Below are positions 1-8,300 of a DNA stretch of 64,000 bases, piece by piece. Source of the DNA: Xylanibacter rodentium (lineage in GTDB: Bacteria; Bacteroidota; Bacteroidia; Bacteroidales; Bacteroidaceae); assembly GCF_013166575.1 (NCBI RefSeq), contig NZ_JABKKE010000016.1:27914-91913 (forward strand), given 5' to 3'. Positions within the stretch are counted from its first letter, which is position 1; the number at the start of each line of letters is the position of its first letter. The notes beneath the pieces were generated by a model. The model worked only from the letters and a program-made list of their open reading frames with translations. It did not search any database and was not told the origin of the DNA. The translations under genes and the position numbers were made by a program.

Positions 1-2
1 TA

Positions 3-212
3 GATGATTGGCAGGGTGACACCATGCCTATTAACGATCTCGAACGTGACATCACGGCCATCGATGCCGTAAATGCCGATGCAGCCACAGGCACGTCGCG
101 TCTTTACGATGTTTCGGGCCGTCGCGCTTTTGACGGCCATACCCCAGGCGTCACTATCCGTGTGGCCGGTGATAAGGTGACAAAGGTGATTGGGGGAAAA
201 TTAAAGAAATGA
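3..212 (+). CDS. C-terminal end of a secreted protein with a Bacteroidales sorting-type tail (partial)
   Basis: The reading frame is open from the left edge (codons in phase with base 3) to a TGA at 210-212, so only the last 69 residues are seen. The tail has the layout of C-terminal domains of secreted Bacteroidales proteins: a strand LYDVSGRR, a short turn, then PGVTIRV followed by a last strand KVTKVI and a basic end. That pattern resembles type IX-secretion/Por-type C-terminal domains, although no such secretion gene lies in the window. The body and function of the protein are outside the window. It is followed at once by a strong terminator, so it ends its transcription unit. The identification as a secreted-protein tail is by pattern only. 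Confidence 0.6.
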   Translation, partial: DDWQGDTMPINDLERDITAIDAVNADAATGTSRLYDVSGRRAFDGHTPGVTIRVAGDKVTKVIGGKLKK

Positions 213-241
213 TTTTACTTTAACGAGTGTTAACGCGTAGG

Positions 242-284
242 AAACCGCCGTTTTCGGGCAACAACCCGAAAACGACGGTTTTTT
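242..284 (+). terminator. Intrinsic terminator after the partial gene
   Basis: A long hairpin with arms AAACCGcCGTTTTCGGG and CCCGAAAACGaCGGTTT encloses a six-base loop and runs into TTTTTT. There is one mismatch in the stem. It lies 30 bases after the stop codon. Confidence 0.85.
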
Positions 285-329
285 GTGTCGAAAGGGGAAC
301 GCTGATAATCAGATACTTATGAAAATATA

Positions 330-526
330 GATTTGTCAATAAAGCAGAGAGGGCCTCGTTGTCTTGCCGTAAGGCCCTTACGGCATCGCAACGAGGCCGT
401 CGTTGCAATGCGAAACGGCCTTTGTGGGAGTGTCGGGAGGGTCTTACGGCAAGATAGGCCTCCCAAAAACAAGTGTCAAGAAAGCAGAGAGACCCTCTTG
501 GCTTTTCTATTTTAAGAAAAAAGAAA
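330..526 (+). repeat. Dispersed 195-nt hairpin repeat, copy A (family 3)
   Basis: This matches the reverse complement of 29568-29764 end to end without visible gaps. It is bounded by two similar direct repeats, TGTCAATAAAGCAGAGA near 334 and TGTCAAGAAAGCAGAGA near 474. Between them are hairpins, including GCCGTAAG/CTTACGGC at about 369-387 and GCAACGA/TCGTTGC at about 390-408. A 60-codon frame opening with TTG runs through it, but I see no ribosome binding site and no ATG. The change pattern between copies favours a structured element over a gene. Confidence 0.75.
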
Positions 527-557
527 TGCGTTTTTTTCAGAATAATCATGACATGGA

Positions 558-650
558 GATATGGATTTGCTTTTTGGCTGAAAATATGAATTTGTTTTTT
601 CCTGAAGATATGGATTTGCTTTTTTCCTGAAGGCATGAATTTGTTTTGGG
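558..650. repeat. Four imperfect 24-25-nt tandem repeats
   Basis: The units follow the pattern ATATGRATTTGYTTTTTNCCTGAAG, beginning near 559, 584, 608 and 633, with the last one truncated. The strand is T-rich. No gene is supported here. Confidence 0.7.
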
Positions 651-710
651 TAAGTAGTCAATAAAACTACATTATCGTACGGACGTAGGATGAACGAACT
701 TTGGATGGGT

Positions 711-952
711 GCGCCCCAACGGGGCAGCGAGCACATAGCCCGGGGCAGAGCGAAGCGGTACCCCGGGAATAACACGATTGTACACACTCGCCCTGCAAGG
801 GCAAAAGCATTAATTATCAGGTATTTACAGTTTATGTATTGTGTGTTTTTTTTGCTTTTGCCCTTTCAGGGCGCGGGGATTTACGATGTATGATTCCCGG
901 GGTGCCGCTTCGCTCTGCCCCGGGCTATGTGCTTGTTGCCCCGTTGGGGCGC
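711..952. mobile_element. Gene-less (MITE-like) derivative of the Y1-transposase element, copy E1
   Basis: Two arms in inverted orientation each carry three hairpins. The outermost is GCCCCaacGGGGC. The middle one pairs CCCGGGG with CCCCGGG around an AGAGCGAAGCG loop. The innermost is GCCCTgcaAGGGC followed by AAAAGCA. The arms are separated by about 45 bases with no gene. The same arms flank the transposase gene at 63334-63789, so this looks like a non-autonomous copy mobilised in trans. Small open frames inside it are by-products of the palindromes. Confidence 0.85.
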
Positions 953-1061
953 GTTCTAATTTAATACTGTTGACTAACTTATTATATTAATTTTGACTAT
1001 GATTTCATACATGAACGACAAGTTTTGGATACCCTACCTTCAGGGCGCATCTATTTCGATA

Positions 1062-1205
1062 TTCATATTCCATCCAATGTTCATATTTCATCCAATGTTC
1101 ATATTTCATCCAATGTTCATATTTCATCCAATGTTCATATTTCATCCAATGTTCATATTTCATCCAATGTTCATATTCCACTCGGTATTCATATTCCACC
1201 CGATG
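1062..1205. repeat. 18-bp minisatellite, eight units
   Basis: Eight head-to-tail units follow TTCATATTTCATCCAATG, at 1062, 1080, 1098, 1116, 1134, 1152, 1170 and 1188. Units 2-6 are identical; the first and the last two carry substitutions. As the unit length is a multiple of three, several frames stay open on both strands and would give six-residue repeats. There is no start context or conserved codon bias, so I treat it as non-coding. Confidence 0.9.
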
Positions 1206-1493
1206 TTCAAATAGGTCCAACAATGGTAAACAAGTATCCGGTGAGCTTCATGCGTATTTAATGATGTGGCGTGTCCGAAAAGACTCTGGCGTCTGAATCG
1301 GATTTCATGCCATCGTGTGAGACGGTGAAACTGGCTTTTGTCGCTTTGCGACTCAGGCTTTTTGTATAACTTATAATTTTAATGTTACTTAAATGTTTCT
1401 TTTGAAAAATGATTCTTTTTTAGTGCATTTTGTCAGTGTGACCTCTAAAAGTGTTAAAGTTTGTTGTATTTTGTACACTTTTTGAAATTTTCT

Positions 1494-1523
1494 GGGGGGG
1501 GTAAAAATTTATATTTATATTTG
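1494..1523 (+). promoter_or_regulatory. Promoter of the polysaccharide locus, with an eight-G tract
   Basis: TATATTTG at 1516-1523 fits the Bacteroidetes -7 consensus TAnnTTTG. A run of eight G at 1494-1501 followed by TAAAAA sits where the -33 element would be. The same G-run plus TAAAAA string occurs upstream of the HTH gene at 46170. The transcript would carry a leader of about 135 nt that ends with ACTATTAACTAAC at 1631-1643. Confidence 0.55.
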
Positions 1524-1661
1524 CGCCATAAAAATACTTCGGCAATATAAAACCAAAGAAAAGACTAAAAAACCGTTGGATAGAGAATGGCAGATAACTG
1601 ACTATTGAGACAATATTTTTTATAAAATATACTATTAACTAACAATTAAAAACTTAGGATT

Positions 1662-4600
1662 ATGAAAGTTTCAAAACTACTCGCTATGAGTGCGCTGTTG
1701 CTTACGGGCAGCAGTGTTGCGGAAGCTGCTCTGGTCGATGGCGTAAGGCAGAAGCCTGAGCCAAAGACAACTGCTTTCGAGTGGAACACCACGTTGTATA
1801 TGTACAACACCGGTGTCAAGAAGTATTTCCTTGGAGCCAATAGTTGGGACACGCGTGCCAGCGTAAGCGACAAGGGATACAAGGTGAAGTTCACCAAACA
1901 TATTGAAGATGGATTGGAGTGGGATGGCTCTGCCGCCATTCTCAACGACTCTGTCGAGACCAAGAAAGCATGGTTCAAAACATTTATCGGTGATGCAGAC
2001 GGTGTTTGCTGGGTTGACTGCAACAACAACGCCGATACCATCTGGGCCATCAAGAGCGTCAACGACGGATGGCGTATCAGTGCATCTGAGTACAACCCAG
2101 CTTTCAATTCCAGCACTTATCCCGATACTTTCTTTGGAGTAAAGGCTGGAGACGAGAATGCCACTCCCGAATTGTTCGCATTCCTTACTGAGGAAGACAA
2201 TGTGGACTGGAAGTTTGTTTCTCAGGAAGACTATGCTCTCCACCAGGAGGCAATTGCCGTTTACAAGAAAGCCGAAGAGCTGCGTGCTCTCATGACCGAG
2301 GCACAGACATTGGGCGTTGACTATTCTGCAGCCAAGGCAGTATACGAGAACGAGGCCAGCACAATGGAGGAGATCGAGGCCGCCATAGCCGCCCTTGATA
2401 AAGCCATTGTAGAGGCTAAGGAGAATATTGCCACGGTTGACAATCCTTCAGACTTGACGTCGAAGATTGTAAACCCCGGATATGAAAATGCCAATACCGG
2501 ATGGAGCGGTACAGCTCCGGCGTTCGGCTTCGGAGCTGCCGAGTTCTACAACAAGGCATACAACGGCTACCAGCAACTGACCGGTCTGCCCAATGGCGTA
2601 TATGCCGTAAGCCTGTCGGCATTCTACCGTGCAGGAAATTCGGAACCTGCATATCAAAACTGGAAGAAGAACAATGCCGAGGCCGGTTACGCCAAACTCT
2701 ATGCCGCTGCCGGTGAAGATTCAGTCCGCACATCCATCATGTCCCCGTTTGTGGGCGTTACAGCCAACAACTCTCTCGGAGGTAACGAGAGTAGCGTTAT
2801 AGATGGTGAATATACATACTATATTCCCAATAACATGGAGACGGCTGCCAATTACTTCAATGCCGGATACTATGCTGGCAACACGGTGCTTGTTGCCACA
2901 ACGGACGGTACTCTGACTATCGGTCTGGAGAAGAAGACCACAATAGGCGGTGACTGGACACTCTTCGACAACTGGAAGCTGACATACTACGGAAACAAGC
3001 CCGAGGCATACGCTCTGTGGATGAGCAGTGTGTTGAAAGACTTCGAGGGCGATGCCGAACCGGGTGAGGACGTAGTATATACATACAGTGCACTCGATGA
3101 CTACAAGGCTGTGCTCGACGAGGTGAAAGGCGCTTCCGACAAGGATGCAATCTTTGCGGCCATCAAGCAGCTTGAGGCTGCCAAGGCCGATCTGCAGGCC
3201 AATATCGCAGCATGGACCGATCTGCTGGCCGCAGTGGAGAAAGCCCGCGAGGTGGCCTCTCGGCCTAATTCCGAACTTGCCGGTGAGGACAAGGATAAGT
3301 TGGCCGATTATGTAGATTTTGATTTTGAGGATATTCTTGCTGAACGTACATTGACCACTGAGGAGGTTATTGCCGAGACGGAGAAGGTGAAGAAGATGAC
3401 ACAGGATGCCATACAAAACGGTCTCGTTGTCGGACAGAAATTCGAGATTCCCAATCCCGGTTTCGAGGATGGTGCGACCGGATGGCAGGGCAATCCTACC
3501 ATCGGTGGTTCAACCAATAAATGTGCCGAGGCTTATCAGAAGAAATTCGATGTATATCAGATTGTGAAGGGCGCTCCACAGGGAGTCTACAGCATCAATG
3601 TACAGGCATTCTTCCGCGACGGCTTAAATGACGCTGCATGGGCAAAATACCTTGAGGCTGAGGGTAATGTTACATCCCCCATTACGGTATACCTCAATGG
3701 CAGCACCACACCTATAAAGAACCTTTATGATGAGAAGGTGACCGATGCAGATTACTTCGACGCGACAGCTGATCCCGCTCCCTATCAGGCAGAGGACAAC
3801 GACGGAAATATGTACTGGTTTGCCAATGACATGAAGAACGCTTCCGTTATGTTTGCCGATGGCAAATATAAGAGCCAGGCTTTCGGTCTTGTGGCAAAGA
3901 AGGGCGATGATATGCGCATAGGTATAAAGGGTGATGCTTCGGCAAGCGGCAACTGGGCTATATGGGACAACTTCGAGTTGATTTACGAGGGATTCAAGGC
4001 TGAAATTATCCAGCCCGTACTCGAGACAGCCGCCGATGCGCTTAACTCTTCTGTCGACAAGACTATGGGTACCGAGGTGTGCGACAAGATTAACGGTGTT
4101 GTTGAAAATGCCGCTGACGCTCTTGAACAGACTGATGGCGAGGTGATGTTCAATGCTCTCGTAGAGGTTATGGCTCTGAGCGATTCTATCGCCAAGTCTG
4201 AGGCTGTGTTCACCGAACTCAACAATATGATAGATCCGTTGGGCGAGGCCATCTTCCAGTCTGCAAACAAGGCAGTTAAGGCCGAGGCAGAAGCTCTTAT
4301 CGAGAAGATGCAGGAGGCCGTTGGTAATGGCGGTACGGTGACAACAGCCGAGGCTGCCGCTCTGATAGCAAGCTGCAAGGATGTTACTATACGTCTTGCC
4401 CTGCCCGAGGGTACGGCAAGCGCATCCAACCCGCTCGACTACACCGCTCTGATTCAGAATCCTAATTTCGAGAAAGACGGTGTCAACTCTATCGAGAGTT
4501 GGAACGGAACATCCGGTTACAACTTCGGTAACGACGATACTCAGAAGTCGACCCTGATGGTTGAGTTCTACAACAAGACATTCGACATGTATCAGGATAT

Positions 4601-5192
4601 CGCCCTTTCCGAGGTTCCCAACGGTTACTACAAACTCACATTGTCTGCTTTCAACCGTCATGGCGGCATTGCAGAAGACTATGAGGCATGGTCGGCAGAT
4701 CCCGACAACAGTGAGGCCAAACTGTATGCCGTTTCGGGCGGTAAGACAGTAGAGACTCCTATTGCTCTGTTGTCTTCCGGTGCAGGCGAGGAGAAGCTCG
4801 GTATCGGTGATGAGGTGGCTACCGGTGACGGTAACATCTATGTGCCCAACGACATGGTATCTGCAAACGCTTACTTCACTCTTGACAATCCGCGCTATGT
4901 GAACGAACTCGTGATCAAGGTTACCGACGGCAAACTCCGCGTGGGTATCAAGAAGGAGACCAATGTGGACACAGGTTGGGTAATCATGGACACATGGAGA
5001 CTCACATACACCGGCAACGATATGCCTACGGATGGTATAGAGAACGTTAACGGAACAGTAGGAACACCTGTCAAGGTTGAATACTTCAGCATCGACGGTA
5101 TGAAGTTGAGCAAGCCCTCCAAGGGTGTTGTCATCATGCGTGCTACTGATGCAGCCGGCAACGTGACTGTGAAGACAGTAGTTGTTAAATAA
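1662..5192 (+). CDS. Large secreted multi-module carbohydrate-binding-like protein
   Basis: This 1176-residue protein begins with a Sec signal peptide ending in SVAEA (about residue 22). Residues 23-190 form a beta-rich domain. A helical FIVAR-like segment follows at about 195-255. Three copies of one beta-sandwich module then lie at about 259-443, 590-776 and 922-1116. Each has an NPGF/NPNF strand, a GW turn, AEFYNK or AEAYQKKFD, a YQ..TGLPNGVY-like core and a final W..F/WRLTY strand. Helical linkers separate them. The end (about 1137-1176) is a Bacteroidales C-terminal tail with EYFSIDGMKL. I find no catalytic domain. As first gene of the locus and with the same module as the next enzyme, a surface or secreted glycan-binding role is likely, but this is inference. 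Confidence 0.75.
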   Translation: MKVSKLLAMSALLLTGSSVAEAALVDGVRQKPEPKTTAFEWNTTLYMYNTGVKKYFLGANSWDTRASVSDKGYKVKFTKHIEDGLEWDGSAAILNDSVETKKAWFKTFIGDADGVCWVDCNNNADTIWAIKSVNDGWRISASEYNPAFNSSTYPDTFFGVKAGDENATPELFAFLTEEDNVDWKFVSQEDYALHQEAIAVYKKAEELRALMTEAQTLGVDYSAAKAVYENEASTMEEIEAAIAALDKAIVEAKENIATVDNPSDLTSKIVNPGYENANTGWSGTAPAFGFGAAEFYNKAYNGYQQLTGLPNGVYAVSLSAFYRAGNSEPAYQNWKKNNAEAGYAKLYAAAGEDSVRTSIMSPFVGVTANNSLGGNESSVIDGEYTYYIPNNMETAANYFNAGYYAGNTVLVATTDGTLTIGLEKKTTIGGDWTLFDNWKLTYYGNKPEAYALWMSSVLKDFEGDAEPGEDVVYTYSALDDYKAVLDEVKGASDKDAIFAAIKQLEAAKADLQANIAAWTDLLAAVEKAREVASRPNSELAGEDKDKLADYVDFDFEDILAERTLTTEEVIAETEKVKKMTQDAIQNGLVVGQKFEIPNPGFEDGATGWQGNPTIGGSTNKCAEAYQKKFDVYQIVKGAPQGVYSINVQAFFRDGLNDAAWAKYLEAEGNVTSPITVYLNGSTTPIKNLYDEKVTDADYFDATADPAPYQAEDNDGNMYWFANDMKNASVMFADGKYKSQAFGLVAKKGDDMRIGIKGDASASGNWAIWDNFELIYEGFKAEIIQPVLETAADALNSSVDKTMGTEVCDKINGVVENAADALEQTDGEVMFNALVEVMALSDSIAKSEAVFTELNNMIDPLGEAIFQSANKAVKAEAEALIEKMQEAVGNGGTVTTAEAAALIASCKDVTIRLALPEGTASASNPLDYTALIQNPNFEKDGVNSIESWNGTSGYNFGNDDTQKSTLMVEFYNKTFDMYQDIALSEVPNGYYKLTLSAFNRHGGIAEDYEAWSADPDNSEAKLYAVSGGKTVETPIALLSSGAGEEKLGIGDEVATGDGNIYVPNDMVSANAYFTLDNPRYVNELVIKVTDGKLRVGIKKETNVDTGWVIMDTWRLTYTGNDMPTDGIENVNGTVGTPVKVEYFSIDGMKLSKPSKGVVIMRATDAAGNVTVKTVVVK

Positions 5193-5213
5193 GCTCCACC
5201 GGAGCAAATAACG

Positions 5214-5259
5214 GGAATCGGGGCAGGGGAGGCCCTGCCGCCGGTTCCTTTCCTTTTTT
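5214..5259 (+). terminator. Intrinsic terminator or attenuator between the first two locus genes
   Basis: The stem GGAATCGG-GGCAGGG pairs with CCCTGCC-G-CCGGTTCC (one bulged G, one G-T pair) around a four-base loop, followed by TTTCCTTTTTT. It would reduce expression of the downstream enzyme and SusCD genes relative to the first gene. Confidence 0.75.
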
Positions 5260-5332
5260 GAACATACATAATACTTACATACTAACAATTTTTAATCAGG
5301 TTTCATTACCGAAGAATAACAGACTCTTGCTC

Positions 5333-8300
5333 ATGAAAAATAAAAAACTCTTTCTGTCTGCCGCTGTGATAGCTGCTGCCATTCAGACAAGCGCGCAAAT
5401 AACGATGACTGTCGATGCCACTAAGCGCGGCCCGTTGGTCAGTCCCTATCAGTACGGACTGTTCTTTGAGGAGATAAATCATGCCGGTGACGGCGGACTT
5501 TATGCCGAACTTGTGAAGAACCGTTCGTTCGAGGAGGGGCTCGACGGATGGACCTCTGTAGGCGGATCCGAGATGTCGCTCGTCACCTCATCGCTGATGA
5601 ACGACGCCCAGGGCCATGCACTGTCGGTCACTGTGTCTTCAGCATCGGATGCCGACAAGAAAGGTATAGCCAACAGCGGATTCTGGGGCATGAGTGTACA
5701 GAAAGATTCCATATACACCCTGTCGCTTTGGGTGAAGGGGCAAAAAAGTTTTACGGGCCGGCTCACGGCGCAGTTGCGCGCCGCCGACGGCAATACCGTG
5801 ATAGGACAGAGCGAGATAGGGGGCGACGTGTCCTCTACGAAATGGAGCAGGCTGACAGCCACTATCAAGGCTACGGACACGGACAACGCCGGACAGCTGG
5901 TGTTGCTCACGGGCAACAACGGCCGTCTGAACATTGATATGGTGTCACTGTTTCCGGGCACATGGCGCGGCCGTGCCAACGGTCTGCGTCCCGACCTTGC
6001 CCAACTGCTTGCCGATACCCGTCCCACGTTTCTCCGTTTCCCCGGAGGATGCTATGTGGAGGGTGAAGGCTCTTACGACAATGCTTTCCAATGGAAAAAG
6101 ACAATAGGCCCCATCGAGGAGCGACCGGGCCACATGAACCAGAACTGGCGCTACCGCTCGAGCGACGGTCTTGGCTATGACGAATATCTGCAACTGGCCG
6201 AGGACCTTGGAGCCGCCCCGATGTTTGTGGTCAACATAGGTCTGGGCCACGGTTTCACGCTGTCGCTCGAAGAGACCAAGACACTCGTGCAGGATTGTCT
6301 CGACGCCATCGAGTATGCCAACGGTGATGCTTCGACCGAATGGGGTGCGCGCCGCATTGCCAACGGTCATGCCGAACCTTACAATCTGAAATTCATTGAA
6401 GTGGGCAACGAGAACTATCAGGCAGGCGACATAGGATATGTGGAGCGCTACTACATGTTCTACAAGGCCATCAGGGAGAAGTATCCCGAGATTGTGATTA
6501 TCGGCAACGTCGAGGCCTGGGGTACGGACAATCCGTCGTGGCGCAACAAATATCCTGTCGATCTGGTCGACGAACATTACTATCGTTCGTATTCGTGGAT
6601 GATAGACAATTACAACAAATATGACAATACTCCGCGCTCGATAGGCATCTACAACGGTGAATATGCCGCCAATGCCGGCGGTACTTACGGTACCTACGGC
6701 AATATGAACAGTGCCTTGGGCGAGGCTGTATATATGCTCGGTATGGAGCGCAACAGCGACGTGTGCCGCATGGCATCGTTCGCACCGATATTCACACACG
6801 AGAAGGACCCGCGATGGGCTTACGACATGATACATTTCAAACAGGGAGCCAATTTCGTGACACCGTCGTATCATGTGCAGAAGATATTGGGCAACAGCCT
6901 CGGTCATCAGAATATGCTGTGGACGGAGACGGGCAACAGTCTCAATGTCCGTACAGGCGGCAATGTCGGTGTGGGCTCGTGGAGCACGCAGGTGGTCTAT
7001 GACGATGTCACCGTCATTCTGTCCGACGGAACGGTGGTGGCTCAGGACAACTTCGACACCAACTCCGGCAAGTGGACGTTCAACACCGGCACGTGGAGTG
7101 TGGCCGATGGCGCGCTCAGCCAGACCATGATGTCCGACAACTGTACGGCAGTGCTCGACATCCCCGTAACAGGCGACAGTTATACATATAAACTGCGTGC
7201 AAGGAAGACAAGCGGAAACGAGGGCTTCCTTATCATCTTCGACCGTCAGGACGCCAACAACTATATATGGTGGAATCTCGGCGGATGGAACAACTCGCAG
7301 CATGGTGTGGAGACATGCGTGAACGGTGCGAAGAGTACTGTGGCTTCCGCTGCTGGAAGTATAGAGACCGGACGGTGGTATGACATTGAGATACGTAAGG
7401 AGGGCAACAACGTGACATGTCTGCTCGACGGACGTGAGATACATAATTTCACATTGTCTGCCCCGAAGGCTTTGTATCAGAGCCTGCAGATGACGGAGGA
7501 CGGCAGTGCCATGCTTCTGAAGGTGGTGAATCCTCATGCCAAAGGACAGCAGCTGACGATAGACGCGCACAACATGACATTGCTGGGCGCACGCACGGAA
7601 TACAGCCTGAAAGCTGAGAGCGGACTGGCAGAGAACACGATGGACAACCCGCATAACGTGGCACCCGACGTTACGCCCGACGCCCCGTCGGCAGAGACGG
7701 CCGCCAAGGATGGAAAGATCGTGCTCGACGTGCCGGCATATTCGCTTACTGTCTATCGCATAGCCATTGCCGATGCGGCTCCCGAGGCTGTAGAGGACAA
7801 TGCCTATACACGCGAGGACGCAGGAATGTACGGATATCTTTACGCACACATGCACACTACACGGGAGATTACATGTTATGCATTGAGCAGCAACGGCACC
7901 TACTGGCGTGACCTGTTTGACAGCAAAGAGGTGTTTCCTGCAAGCAAATATACTGAGACCGGCGGCATGCGCGATGCTTACATCTGCCGTACGCAGACGG
8001 GCAACTTCCTGCTTGCCGGCACAGACATGACGTCCGCGCTCGGATGGACAAGCAACCACCGCATGACATTCATGCACTCTAACGACCTTGTGCACTGGGA
8101 CAAACATATAAGCATAGACCTTGAAAGCGAGGAAAACATGAAGGCTCTCGGACTTACCGACGTTAAGGACATGACGGCGGCATGGGCCCCTCAGATAATA
8201 TTTGATCCGGTTACCGGAAAATATATGGCATATTACAGTGTGGGATTCCCCGACAGGCACCGCATATACTATTCGTTGATGAACGAGGACCTTACAGAGG

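Noticed and set aside
333..515. Similar 60-72-residue peptides in the two family 3 repeats as a real small protein
   Set aside because: TTG starts, no ribosome binding site, many amino-acid changes, and base changes that preserve hairpins instead. Kept only as a finding for checking.
1062..1205. Possible CRISPR array
   Set aside because: Units are directly adjacent without spacers, and no cas gene is present in the window.
993..1261. Open frames of 72-78 codons on both strands across the 18-bp tandem repeats
   Set aside because: They exist only because the unit is a multiple of three; there is no ribosome binding site or promoter, and the peptides are pure repeats.
5945..8260. Antisense open frame of 771 codons opposite the GH51 gene (similar long antisense frames at 3624-5288, 41036-43084, 43406-45412 and 10810-12246)
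   Set aside because: They lie opposite genes with strong family matches, encode His/Val/Arg-rich low-quality protein, and arise from codon bias of the sense strand.
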